A DNA stretch of 64,000 nt, from assembly GCF_016907275.1 (NCBI RefSeq), contig NZ_JAFBBP010000001.1, positions 4,578,001-4,642,000 of the forward strand. The letters are read 5' to 3'. The notes below the pieces were generated by a model. The model worked only from the letters and a program-made list of their open reading frames with translations. It searched no databases and had not been told where the DNA came from. The first letter of the stretch is position 1; each line of letters begins with the position of its first letter. The position numbers were made by a program, and so were the translations under genes. This document shows positions 34,626 through 43,366 of the stretch, piece by piece. The DNA is from Micromonospora luteifusca (GTDB taxonomy: Bacteria > Actinomycetota > Actinomycetes > Mycobacteriales > Micromonosporaceae).

Positions 34626-35029
34626 TCGCCGCCCGCCGCGCGGGTGAGTGCTCCGAGGCCCGTCCCTCAGCTGGGGGTCGGGCCTCGTGCCGTACCTGAG
34701 CAGGGAGAACGGCTCACGGGGGTAGGCAGGCCGTCCTGTGTCGGGGACGCTGAACCGAGGTGTCGTAACCGGATGGTCCGCATTGCGGCCGACGGGTTGG
34801 CCACCGAGGCGACGTCCCTCGTCATGGTCGGGCTACGGCCGTCGCCGTGCCTCGTCCGCCATGCCGGTGCGGCGGGTGCAGTAGGCTCTGCAGGATTCCC
34901 GGCCACCGGGCGGTGAACACCGGGAATCGACCGACCGTCGGGGCGGTCAATCGGAGGAACATCGCGCGTGTAGGGGATGCTTGTGGTCTTGCGTCATGTG
35001 GTGGTTCTCGTGCCGCGTCGCGGTGCGTG
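34626..35029 (+). other. Gene-free region between frr and cdsA
   Basis: 404 bases without a supported gene. A hairpin at 34654-34687 (CGAGGCCCG / CGGGCCTCG, with extra TCCC/GGG pairing inside) probably terminates pyrH-frr. The rest should hold the cdsA promoter. The cdsA reading frame stays open back to 34847, but without a ribosome-binding site or conserved sequence. Confidence 0.55.
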
Positions 35030-36457
35030 ATGTCCCACCCCGACCCCTACGACACCGAGCCCCGAGGCTGGGACCGCCCGGAGCACCCAGTGGCGCTGCC
35101 CTGGCCCGACCGGGACCTGGACGCCGGCCAGTGGAACGGCCGTCCAGCCGCCGGCCCTGAGTTGTACGCCGACCCGCACACCCGGCCGCATGCCGACCCG
35201 CACCCGACGGACCCGTACGACGAGCGTGGCCGGGCTGTCCGTCCGGACGACCGGGACCGCTTCGACGACCGCGACCGGCACGATCATTTCGGCGACCGGT
35301 ACGAGGACGACCGGAACCAGCCCGACCGGTACGACGATCGGGGTCGCGCAGGCCGCTACCTCGACCGTTCGCCCGCTGCCGCCGACGGGCCGACCCGTTT
35401 CGACGGCCCGGACCGGGGGCGCTTCGACGAGCCGACCCGGTTCGACGGCCAGGAGCAGCCCGAGCAGGGCTTTCCGGCCCGTCTCGACGACCCGGGGTAT
35501 CCGACCGAGCAGCTCGCGCCCGTCCGGGCCGACATAGCGCCGGACGTGGCGTCGGACGAGACCCCCGCGCCGACCGGTCGACGGCCGAAGGGCCGACGCC
35601 GGGCCAGCGCCGACCGGCCCGCTACCCAGCAGTTGGGCAACGGACGGGCCGGCCGCAATCTCCCGGCGGCGATCGGCGTGGGGCTCGGCCTCGGCGCGCT
35701 GATCGTGGTGCCGCTGGTGTTCTTCCCGTTGGCGTTCCTGCCGGTGATCGCCGCCGCCATCGCCATCGGCATCTGGGAGATGGCCCGGGCGGTCCGGCGC
35801 AGTGGCGCCCACCCGCCCCTCGTACCGCTGCTCGCCGGTGGCGTGCTGACCGTGGGTCTGGCCTGGTTCGCCGGCCCGGACGCGCTCAGCCTGGGGCTGC
35901 TGGTCACCGTGCTGGGCACCATGATCTGGAGGCTGGGCGACGGTCCGGCCGGTTTCCAGCGGGACATCACCGCCGCCACCCTGATCACCGTCTACGTGCC
36001 GTTCCTCGGCGGCTTCGCCGCGCTGCTGGCGGCGGCCCCCGACGACGGCCCGCGGCGCATCCTGGCCACGCTGATCGCGGTGGTCCTCTCCGACACCGGC
36101 GGGTACGCGGCCGGTATCTCCTTCGGTCGACACCCGATGGCGCCGTCGATCAGCCCGAAGAAGTCCTGGGAGGGTTTCGCCGGTTCGGTGACCGCCGCGG
36201 CCCTGGGCAGCGCGCTGCTGCTGTGGTTGATGTTCGAGGTGGCCCCCTGGTGGGGTGCGGTGTTCGGGGTGGCTGTCTCCTGCGCGGCGGTCCTCGGCGA
36301 CCTGGCCGAGTCGATGATCAAACGGGATCTCGGTATCAAGGACATGAGCAACCTGCTGCCCGGCCACGGCGGTCTGATGGACCGACTGGACTCGATCCTG
36401 TTCGCGGTGCCGACCGCCTACCTGCTGCTGGCGATCTTCGTGCCGATGGTGAGCTGA
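35030..36457 (+). CDS. cdsA: Phosphatidate cytidylyltransferase with long charged N-terminus
   Basis: CdsA makes CDP-diacylglycerol, precursor of all membrane phospholipids. The catalytic membrane domain covers about 215-475, with several helices and the family signature SMIKRDLGIKDMSNLLPGHG plus GLMDR. The first 200 residues are hydrophilic and rich in Asp/Arg/Tyr (many R-D-D-R and D-R-Y-D-type units) and are probably disordered. Bacterial CdsA proteins are usually 270-300 residues, so this is an unusually long cytoplasmic extension. ATG 35030 is preferred; GTG 35027 is adjacent. RlmN follows 104 bases later. Confidence 0.95.
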   Translation: MSHPDPYDTEPRGWDRPEHPVALPWPDRDLDAGQWNGRPAAGPELYADPHTRPHADPHPTDPYDERGRAVRPDDRDRFDDRDRHDHFGDRYEDDRNQPDRYDDRGRAGRYLDRSPAAADGPTRFDGPDRGRFDEPTRFDGQEQPEQGFPARLDDPGYPTEQLAPVRADIAPDVASDETPAPTGRRPKGRRRASADRPATQQLGNGRAGRNLPAAIGVGLGLGALIVVPLVFFPLAFLPVIAAAIAIGIWEMARAVRRSGAHPPLVPLLAGGVLTVGLAWFAGPDALSLGLLVTVLGTMIWRLGDGPAGFQRDITAATLITVYVPFLGGFAALLAAAPDDGPRRILATLIAVVLSDTGGYAAGISFGRHPMAPSISPKKSWEGFAGSVTAAALGSALLLWLMFEVAPWWGAVFGVAVSCAAVLGDLAESMIKRDLGIKDMSNLLPGHGGLMDRLDSILFAVPTAYLLLAIFVPMVS

Positions 36458-36561
36458 GGCATGAATCACGGCGTCCCGGTCATCCGGCTCCAACGGTCAG
36501 GGCCCGTTCGACACCTCCGGATCGGCAGTTGCCGCCGGGGGCGTGACACACTGGACCAGCC

Positions 36562-37719
36562 ATGACAAGCCTGCCGTTGATCCCCGCCCTGTCGGACGCC
36601 CCCGCCGCGCGCCGGGCCTCCATGCCGCCGAAGCACCTCGCCGACCTGGACCTGGCCGGCCGCCAAGCGCTGGTCACCGAGTTGGGTGAGCCCGCCTTCC
36701 GCGCCAAGCAGGTCTCGAACCACTATTTCGGGCGGCTGGTCCGCGACCCGCAGGCCATGACCGACCTGCCCGCCGCGACCCGGGAGCGGCTGTCCGAGCA
36801 GCTGCTGCCCCGACTGCTCACCCCGGTGCGCGAGCTGGCGTGTGACGACGGCGCGACCCGCAAGGCACTGTGGCGGCTGCACGACGGTGCGCTGGTGGAG
36901 AGCGTGCTGATGGGCTACCCGGACCGGGTGACCGTCTGCATCTCCAGCCAGGCGGGCTGCGGCATGGCCTGCCCGTTCTGCGCGACCGGCCAGGCCGGGC
37001 TGACCCGCAACCTGTCCACCGCCGAGATCGTCGACCAGGCGGTCTATCTGGCCGGCGTGGCGGCCTCCGGCGCCGTCGCCGGCTCTCCGCCGCGGCTGTC
37101 ACACGTCGTGTTCATGGGCATGGGCGAGCCACTGGCCAACTACTCCCGGGTCATCGCGGCCATCCGCCGCCTGGTCAGCCCCGCTCCGGAAGGGCTCGGC
37201 CTGTCCCAGCGCCACATCACCGTTTCCACGGTCGGCCTGGTTCCGGCCATCCGCCGACTGGCCAGCGAAGACCTCTCAGTGACCCTTGCGCTGTCGTTGC
37301 ACGCCCCCGATGATGATCTGCGCGACGAACTCGTGCCGGTAAACCAGCGCTGGAAGGTTGCTGAGGTGCTGGACGCAGCGTGGGACTACGCCGCCCGGAC
37401 GGGCCGTCGCGTGTCGATCGAGTACGCGATGATCAAGGACGTGAACGACCAGCCGTGGCGAGCCGACCTGCTCGGCCGGCTGCTGGCCGGCAAATTGGCC
37501 CACGTGAACCTCATTCCGCTCAATCCGACGCCGGGCAGCCGCTGGGACGCGAGCCCGAAGCCGGTCGAGCGGGAGTTCGTCCGGCGGTTGCGCGACGCCG
37601 GGGTGTCCACCACCGTACGGGACACCCGAGGTCGCGAGATCGACGGCGCGTGTGGTCAGCTCGCCGCCGCCGAGGACACCGACACCAACACCGACCGCGC
37701 CGGAGAGGCACCGGCGTGA
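36562..37719 (+). CDS. rlmN: 23S rRNA/tRNA (adenine-C2)-methyltransferase RlmN
   Basis: RlmN is a radical-SAM enzyme that methylates A2503 of 23S rRNA and A37 of some tRNAs. The 385-residue protein has the iron-sulfur motif CGMACPFC near 132, [34 protein letters not shown] and the mechanistic cysteine near the end in [13 protein letters not shown] 36562 follows an unremarkable leader. It ends 31 bases before the DivIVA gene, so these are likely co-transcribed. Confidence 0.97.
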   Translation: MTSLPLIPALSDAPAARRASMPPKHLADLDLAGRQALVTELGEPAFRAKQVSNHYFGRLVRDPQAMTDLPAATRERLSEQLLPRLLTPVRELACDDGATRKALWRLHDGALVESVLMGYPDRVTVCISSQAGCGMACPFCATGQAGLTRNLSTAEIVDQAVYLAGVAASGAVAGSPPRLSHVVFMGMGEPLANYSRVIAAIRRLVSPAPEGLGLSQRHITVSTVGLVPAIRRLASEDLSVTLALSLHAPDDDLRDELVPVNQRWKVAEVLDAAWDYAARTGRRVSIEYAMIKDVNDQPWRADLLGRLLAGKLAHVNLIPLNPTPGSRWDASPKPVEREFVRRLRDAGVSTTVRDTRGREIDGACGQLAAAEDTDTNTDRAGEAPA

Positions 37720-37750
37720 CCGGGCGTGGCGAACGAGACCAGGAGACATA

Positions 37751-38953
37751 GTGGCGAGTCAGGGTCAGCGTTTCCGGCGCAAGGCGCTCCGCCGGGGATA
37801 CAAGGTCGACGAGGTGGATGCCTTCCTCGACCGGGTCGAGGCGACGCTCGACGGCCGACAGGTCGGCGCTCCGGTGGCCTCGCAGGAGGTCCACGACGTC
37901 GTCTTCCGGGTCCGCTTCAACGGCTACGACGAGTGGCAGGTCGACCTTCACCTGGACCGGGTCGAGCGGCAGTTGGCCGAGCTTGAGGAGCGCACCAGCG
38001 CCGGGCGCGGTGGCGACCCCCGGATGGGTGACCGGATGAGCCCACCGGACCGCATGGGGCCGCCGATGCGCGATGACCGGGGCATGATGCCGCAGCCGAT
38101 GCCGCCCCGGCCGATGCCCGCGCAGGCCGGTCCGCCCGCCGACCGCTACGGCCGCTACGACGAGCCGACCGGTGCCTTCGCCGGCGGGTACGACGCCCCC
38201 CGCGGCGGTTACGACGCGCCGCGAGGCCCGGCCGGCCCCGGCCCGATGGGCCCCGGCGGTCCGATGGGCCCGGGCCCGATGGGTGGCCACGGCGCTCCGC
38301 CGCGCGGCCTGCCCGCCGGTCCCACCGGTTACGGCCCGGACGACCAGCGTGCTCCCGGTGGGTATGGCCCGGACGACCACCGCGCTCCCGGTGGGTACGG
38401 CCCGGACGACCAGCGTGCTCCCGGTGGGTACGGCCCGGACGACCAGCGTGCTCCCGGCGGCTACCCGCCGGAGGAGCCGCGCTTCGACGGCTTCGAGGCC
38501 GGGCGGCACGGTCGCACCGACATGACCGCCGAGATCCGGATGCCGGAGCGCGACCTACGTGACATGCGCCGGGGCCCCGCCGGTCCGCCTCCGATGCCGC
38601 AGCAGGGCATCGGTGGCCCGCCGATGGCCGGTCCGCCCGCCGTTGCCGGCCCGCCCATGGGTGGCCCGCCGATGGGTGGCCCCCCGATGGCTGGTCCGCC
38701 CGGCAGCGACCTCTACCGGGTCGACCAGATCCGCCGCAGCTTCCAGGTCCGCCGGTTCGGCAGCGGGTACGACCCCGACCAGGTGGACCGGTTCTTCGAC
38801 ACCCTGCTCGGTGGCATGCAGCGCCGCAACCCGATGCCGGTCGACCCGAAGGACCTGGACACGCTCCGGTTCGGCCTGGTGCCCGGTGGTTACTTCGAGG
38901 CCGAGGTCGACGCCGCGCTCAAGGACGTGCAGGACATCCTCTTCGGGCGCTGA
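37751..38953 (+). CDS. DivIVA-domain protein with two terminal domains and a repeat-rich linker
   Basis: 400 residues. A DivIVA-type segment at the N-terminus (FRRKALRRGYKVDEVDAFLDRV) recurs at the C-terminus (FQVRRFGSGYDPDQVDRFFD). Each is followed by a short domain of similar pattern (EVHDVVFRVRFNGYDEWQVD; DTLRFGLVPGGYFEAEVD). The 230-residue linker is Pro/Gly/Met/Asp rich, with four perfect 11-residue GYGPDDQRAPG-type repeats and several GPPMGGPPM units. DivIVA domains bind curved membrane and recruit polar growth or division proteins; no long coiled coil is present here. GTG 37751 follows CAGGAGAC. Confidence 0.85.
   Translation: MASQGQRFRRKALRRGYKVDEVDAFLDRVEATLDGRQVGAPVASQEVHDVVFRVRFNGYDEWQVDLHLDRVERQLAELEERTSAGRGGDPRMGDRMSPPDRMGPPMRDDRGMMPQPMPPRPMPAQAGPPADRYGRYDEPTGAFAGGYDAPRGGYDAPRGPAGPGPMGPGGPMGPGPMGGHGAPPRGLPAGPTGYGPDDQRAPGGYGPDDHRAPGGYGPDDQRAPGGYGPDDQRAPGGYPPEEPRFDGFEAGRHGRTDMTAEIRMPERDLRDMRRGPAGPPPMPQQGIGGPPMAGPPAVAGPPMGGPPMGGPPMAGPPGSDLYRVDQIRRSFQVRRFGSGYDPDQVDRFFDTLLGGMQRRNPMPVDPKDLDTLRFGLVPGGYFEAEVDAALKDVQDILFGR
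38327..38458 (+). repeat. Four tandem 33-bp repeats in the DivIVA-domain gene
   Basis: Four consecutive 33-base units encode G-Y-G-P-D-D-(Q/H)-R-A-P-G. They differ at only a few positions, so the array is recent and could vary in copy number between strains. Confidence 0.9.
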
Positions 38954-38970
38954 CCCCGACGCGTACGGAC

Positions 38971-39001
38971 GAGGGCCCGTCCCCGGGTGGGGCGGGCCCT
39001 C
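38971..39001 (+). terminator. Bidirectional terminator
   Basis: GAGGGCCCG and CCCC pair with GGGG and CGGGCCCTC around GGGT. It lies between the convergent DivIVA-domain and DUF2631 genes. Confidence 0.85.
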
Positions 39002-39037
39002 GGCGTACGGTGGCCGGTCGTCCGGCGGCCGGCTGGG

Positions 39038-39259
39038 TCAGGAGCGCAGACCGTTGCGCCGCAGCACGGCGTCGCCGATCACGATGATCAGCAGCAGCGC
39101 GGCCAGGCCGATCAGCCAGATGTCCTCGACCTTGCCCTCGTGGTTGCCGCAGATCATCGCCAGCAGCGCCAGCGCGGACAGCACCGCGCCGATTCGCCCG
39201 AGCTTCCGTTGCCCGGGCTTGTGCTGGTCTGGCGACGTTACCGGCTCGCTTCCTGCCAC
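39038..39259 (-). CDS. DUF2631 small membrane protein
   Basis: A 73-residue protein with a hydrophilic N-terminus (VAGSEPVTSPDQHKPGQRK) and two membrane helices separated by the conserved loop GNHEGKVEDIWLIG, ending in DAVLRRNGLRS. This is the DUF2631 pattern, known from actinobacteria and of unknown function, commonly near dxr/rlmN. GTG 39259 is chosen because GGAAGGA precedes it at good spacing; the open frame continues upstream to 39427 without conserved sequence. Confidence 0.85.
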   Translation of the reverse strand: MAGSEPVTSPDQHKPGQRKLGRIGAVLSALALLAMICGNHEGKVEDIWLIGLAALLLIIVIGDAVLRRNGLRS

Positions 39260-39456
39260 TGTCGGTCCTTCCCTCGCGATCGGATCTTTGGTTAGTCTGG
39301 CACGCCTCGTACGCGGTGCGGTGCGGTGGGGGTTTCCCGGCCGTCGGCCGTGCCGACCTGGGCCGAACGACACTACCGGCGTCGCAGGGCGGCAGTCAGA
39401 CTCACTCCGGTAGCGTTTGGCGTACACCTGATTGTCTGTTTGAGGGGGACTGTGCG

Positions 39457-41037
39457 GTGCGAGTGACCGGAACCGGGCACGCCAGCATGCGGATCGACAC
39501 GGCCGCGGGCAGCATCCTGTGCGACCCGTGGGTCAATCCGGCCTACTTCGCTTCATGGTTTCCGTTCCCGGACAATTCCCTGCTCGACTGGGAGAGCCTG
39601 GGCCAGGTCGACTACCTGTACGTCTCCCACCTGCACCGGGACCACTTCGACGCGAAGCACCTGCGGGACTTCGTCTCCAAGGACGCCACGGTCCTGCTCC
39701 CCGAGTTCCCCACCTCGGAGATGGAGGACGAGTTTCGGGCGCTGGGTTTCACCAAGTTCCTGAAGGCCCCCAACGAGCAGGTGGTGGAGCTGCCGGGCGG
39801 CCTGAAGATCATGATTCAGGCGCTGACCAGCCCGACCGACGGGCCGATCGGTGACTCCTCGCTCTGGGTCGAGTACGACGGGGTGCGGTTGCTCAACCAG
39901 AACGACGCCCGCCCGACCGACCTGGGTGTCTTCGCCGAGCTGGGGCACGTGCACGCGCACCTGCTCCAGTTCTCCGGCGCGATTTGGTACCCGATGGTCT
40001 ACGAGCTGCCGCAGGCGGCGAAGACGGCGTTCGGCAAGCAGAAGCGCGACCGGCAGTTCGACCGGACGTGGCGCTACATCGACGACCTGAAGGCCGACCA
40101 CGTCTTCCCGATCGCCGGCCCGCCGTGCTTCCTCGACGACGCGCTGTGGCAGTTCAACGACATCCACGGCGACGAGGGCAACATCTTCCCCGACCAGTCC
40201 GTCTTCCTGTCGGAGTACGCCAAGGTCGGCGGCACCAACGGCATCGTGCTGCTGCCGGGCAGCGTCACCGAGGTCACCACCGAGGGCGCGACCACCACCC
40301 ACCCGGTACCGGTCGACGAGTTCTTCGCGAACAAGGTCGCTCACCTGGAGGAGATGCGGGAGCGCAAGCGCCCCGTCATCGAGGCGGAGAAGGCGTCCTG
40401 GCGGCACCCCGAGGTGGACGTGCTCGCCCGGATGAAGCACCGGATCGAGCCGCTGCTCGAAGAGTCGATCTACCTCGCCAAGGGTGTGGGCGGCCCGGTC
40501 CGCTTCGACCTGGTGGGCTACGACGGCGAGAGCGTCGAGTCGATCGTGGTGGACTTCCCCGGCAAGGAGGTTCGGCCGTACGCCGACGAGAAGGTGCGCT
40601 ACCGGTTCCGGACGGAGCGGGCGCTGATCGAGCACCTGCTCTTCATCGACGAGGTGGACTGGGTCAACTCGCTCTTCCTGTCCTGCCGGTTCTCGGCGGC
40701 CCGGATCGGCCAGTACAACGAGTTCGTCTACGCGTTCTTCAAGTGCCTCTCGGAGGAGCGCCTCCAGTACGCCGAGGGCTGGTACGACGAGCACGAGCGC
40801 AGCACCGACGCCGAGGACATCACCCTGGGCGACTGGGTGGTGCAGCGGCGCTGCCCGCACCTGAAGGCGGACCTGACCCGGTTCGGCATCGTCGAGGGTG
40901 ACCAGCTCACCTGCCAGTTGCACGGTTGGCGCTTCGACCTGCCCAGCGGCCGTTGCCTGACCAGCGTCGGCCACAAGGTCCGCGCCCACCGGGTGGACGC
41001 GGAGGCTCCCGCCCCCGCCGGCGAAGCCGTGATCTGA
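39457..41037 (+). CDS. namH: UDP-N-acetylmuramic acid hydroxylase NamH-like (MBL fold plus Rieske)
   Basis: NamH converts N-acetyl- to N-glycolylmuramic acid in the peptidoglycan precursor. The 526-residue protein has a metallo-beta-lactamase-fold domain (H58-x-H60-x-D62-H63 in SHLHRDHFD) and a C-terminal Rieske [2Fe-2S] centre with C466-x-H468 and C486-x2-H489. This is the combination seen in mycobacterial NamH and, in another order, in CMP-sialic acid hydroxylase. The N-terminus TGTGHASMRIDTAAGSILCD also fits. N-glycolyl muramic acid is a chemotaxonomic trait of Micromonosporaceae. GTG 39457 is the best start, and it is divergent from the DUF2631 gene. Confidence 0.82.
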   Translation: MRVTGTGHASMRIDTAAGSILCDPWVNPAYFASWFPFPDNSLLDWESLGQVDYLYVSHLHRDHFDAKHLRDFVSKDATVLLPEFPTSEMEDEFRALGFTKFLKAPNEQVVELPGGLKIMIQALTSPTDGPIGDSSLWVEYDGVRLLNQNDARPTDLGVFAELGHVHAHLLQFSGAIWYPMVYELPQAAKTAFGKQKRDRQFDRTWRYIDDLKADHVFPIAGPPCFLDDALWQFNDIHGDEGNIFPDQSVFLSEYAKVGGTNGIVLLPGSVTEVTTEGATTTHPVPVDEFFANKVAHLEEMRERKRPVIEAEKASWRHPEVDVLARMKHRIEPLLEESIYLAKGVGGPVRFDLVGYDGESVESIVVDFPGKEVRPYADEKVRYRFRTERALIEHLLFIDEVDWVNSLFLSCRFSAARIGQYNEFVYAFFKCLSEERLQYAEGWYDEHERSTDAEDITLGDWVVQRRCPHLKADLTRFGIVEGDQLTCQLHGWRFDLPSGRCLTSVGHKVRAHRVDAEAPAPAGEAVI

Positions 41038-41056
41038 CGAGTCGGCCGGCGCGGGC

Positions 41057-41749
41057 GTGGCGGGGGCGGGGGACAACCGGTACCGATACGGACGCGGCCG
41101 GGAGAAGGCGCGGGACGCCGCCCGGGTGGAGACGTTCAGCGACGGGGTCTTCGGCGTCGTGTTGACGGTGATGGCCGTCGAGCTGTTGCAGAGCGGCCCG
41201 GCGCGGGAGAGCGGGCGGGAGCTTCCGGACGCCCTGGCCCATGCCTGGCCGTCCTACCTGGCGTTCATCATCACCTTCGCGATCGCCGGGCAGGTCTGGC
41301 TCGCCCATCACAACCTGTGGCGGTACGTGGTCCGGGTCGACCAGATGCTGCTGGTCTTCAACCTGTTCGTGTTGCTCTTCATCGCCACGATCCCGTTCAC
41401 CGCCGACCTGCTGTCGGACAACCTGCGCGGTAGTCCGACCGAGCAGCGGCTGACGGCCGCCCTCTACGTCGGCACGGTGCTCGGTGAGGCGGTCTTCGTC
41501 AATCTGACCTGGTGGTGGGCGCGCCGGCGGGGACTGCTCCACCCCGGCCTGGATCCTCGGCTGGTCCGGGCGATCGCACGACGGATACTGCTCAAGCCGC
41601 TGTTCTACCTGGTCGCCTTCGCCGTGGTCTTCGTCGACCCCATCCTCAGTCTGTGCGCGTACCTCCTGCTGGTCGGCTTCTACCTGATCGGGGGCCCGGG
41701 CGACCTCAGACCGTCCGCGAGCGCGACCGAGGACGGGTCAGCGGCCTAG
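41057..41749 (+). CDS. TMEM175-family potassium channel (DUF1211)
   Basis: A 230-residue membrane protein with about six helices. The first carries the diagnostic R-x-x-x-F-S-D motif (RVETFSDGVFGVVLTVMAVEL), which forms the selectivity pore in bacterial TMEM175 K+ channels; the family acts as a tetramer. Other conserved points are AHHNLWRYV and IPFTADLL. GTG 41057 lies 19 bases after namH, so co-transcription is likely although no functional link is known. Its last 12 bases overlap the end of the oppositely oriented oxidoreductase gene. Confidence 0.9.
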   Translation: MAGAGDNRYRYGRGREKARDAARVETFSDGVFGVVLTVMAVELLQSGPARESGRELPDALAHAWPSYLAFIITFAIAGQVWLAHHNLWRYVVRVDQMLLVFNLFVLLFIATIPFTADLLSDNLRGSPTEQRLTAALYVGTVLGEAVFVNLTWWWARRRGLLHPGLDPRLVRAIARRILLKPLFYLVAFAVVFVDPILSLCAYLLLVGFYLIGGPGDLRPSASATEDGSAA

Positions 41750-43333
41750 TTCGGTGAGGATCCGGCGGGCGGCGTTGTGGCCCGCCGCGCCGATCACGCT
41801 GCCGGCCGGGTGGCAGCCGGCGCTGCCGGCGTACACGCCGTCGATTCCGGTGGAGTAGGGCATCCGATCGGTGAACGAGACCGTGTTGTCGACGTGGTGG
41901 ATGTGCCCACCGGTGATGCCGAAGTGCTCCTCGATGCCGGGCGGGGGCAGCGGCACCGCATCGGCGATGAGGTCGCCGGTGCCGGGGGCGTACCGCTCGA
42001 CGATCTCGATGAGCCGAGCGACGTAGCCGGGCAGCGCCGCGTCCCAGGTGGTGCCCGCCAGTTCGTAGGGGACCGACTGGACGAACAGCGCGGACGAGTG
42101 GTGCCCGGCCACGTCGGAGAGCGACGGGTCGACGGTGGTGTGCAGGTACCACTCGATGGTCGGCTCCGCCGGCAGCCGCCCGGCCTGCACGTCCGCCCAC
42201 ATGGCGCGCAGCGCGGTCATCGGCGAGGTGGCGTCCCCACCGACGAGCGACGCGGAGCCGGGCAGCAGGTGGATGGTCGAGCCGAACGGGCTCGGCGTAC
42301 CGGACGGCAGGCAGGCGAACTGTGGCAGCCCGGTGAGCGCCAGGTTGAGTTTGAGGGTGGTGCCGGGGCGGCGGACCGCGGCCATCCGTTCGCCGAGCGG
42401 CGCCGGGAGCGCGCCGTCGGGCAACAGGTCGATCAGCCGGTACGGGTCGCAGGCGCCGAGCACCACCCGGGCGGCGACCTGTCGGCCGTCGGCCAGCACC
42501 ACGCCGCTGGCCGCGCCGCCGTCCAGGGTCACCGCACTCACCGGCGTACCGGTGCGGATGGTCGCCCCGGCGGCACGGGCGGCCTCGGCGAACGTCCGCG
42601 AGACCGTGCCCATCCCACCCTTGGCGATCATCCAGGTGCCGCCGGAGCCGGGCAGTCTGGCCATGTTGTGAACCAGGAAGTTGTGGCCGGTGCCGGGGTC
42701 GTCCGGGCCGGCGTTGAGCCCGGACAGGCCGTCGGTGACCGCGTACATGCTGACCAGCAGTTCGGAGCGGAACTCGAACCGGGCCAGGTAGTCGGCGACC
42801 GAGCCCTGGACGAGGTCGACGAAGACCTGCCGTAGCGCCGGGCGGATGTGCCGCTCGGCGGTCTCCTGGACACTCAGCGGCTCCGCCAACCAAGCTGGGG
42901 CGAGGTCTTCCCGCAGCGCGGCCAGTTCGGCCTGCATGGCGTCGTCGGCGGCCACGTCGGCGGGGGAGAAGAAATCGGTGAGCTGCGCCCGGGTGGCGGC
43001 GGTGTCACTGCCGAAGAGCAGGTACGGCGAGCCGAGGCCGCCCGGGGTGGGGAGGAAGTAGTGCGGGTCGCGGCGTAGCACCGGGATCCGTACGTCGAGG
43101 GTGGCGAGCAGCTCCGGCGGCATCAGCCCGAGCAGGTACGAGCCGGTGGAGTGACGCAGGCCCGGCACTTTAGGGAACGGGTTCTCGGTGCGGGTGGCGC
43201 CGCCGATCACGTCGGCGGCCTCCAACACGAGGACGTCCAGACCGGCGCGGGCCAGCAGGACGGCGGAGACCAGACCGTTGTGCCCGGCCCCGATGATCAC
43301 GACGTCGGCGCGGGCCGGAATCTCACTGCTCAT
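41738..43333 (-). CDS. Phytoene desaturase-like FAD oxidoreductase (PYROXD2-like)
   Basis: 531 residues. The FAD-binding motif VVIIGAGHNGLVSAVLLARAG at the start, the ALEAADVIGGATRT-type GG doublet, the GGMGTVSRTFAEAARAAGA segment and the C-terminal FAD motif GVYAGSAGCHPAGSVIGAAGHNAA place it in the flavin amine oxidase/phytoene desaturase superfamily, near the PYROXD2 group. The substrate is unknown; the absence of carotenoid synthesis genes argues against a phytoene desaturase. ATG 43333. It ends within the TMEM175 gene and is followed upstream, on the same strand, by the YihY gene. Confidence 0.88.
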   Translation of the reverse strand: MSSEIPARADVVIIGAGHNGLVSAVLLARAGLDVLVLEAADVIGGATRTENPFPKVPGLRHSTGSYLLGLMPPELLATLDVRIPVLRRDPHYFLPTPGGLGSPYLLFGSDTAATRAQLTDFFSPADVAADDAMQAELAALREDLAPAWLAEPLSVQETAERHIRPALRQVFVDLVQGSVADYLARFEFRSELLVSMYAVTDGLSGLNAGPDDPGTGHNFLVHNMARLPGSGGTWMIAKGGMGTVSRTFAEAARAAGATIRTGTPVSAVTLDGGAASGVVLADGRQVAARVVLGACDPYRLIDLLPDGALPAPLGERMAAVRRPGTTLKLNLALTGLPQFACLPSGTPSPFGSTIHLLPGSASLVGGDATSPMTALRAMWADVQAGRLPAEPTIEWYLHTTVDPSLSDVAGHHSSALFVQSVPYELAGTTWDAALPGYVARLIEIVERYAPGTGDLIADAVPLPPPGIEEHFGITGGHIHHVDNTVSFTDRMPYSTGIDGVYAGSAGCHPAGSVIGAAGHNAARRILTELGR

Positions 43334-43366
43334 GCCGCGGCAGCCTAGTCCGCCCCACCGGCCCGG

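Noticed and set aside
41738..43333. Phytoene desaturase of a carotenoid pathway
   Set aside because: No phytoene synthase or cyclase nearby, and the sequence fits the PYROXD2-like group better.
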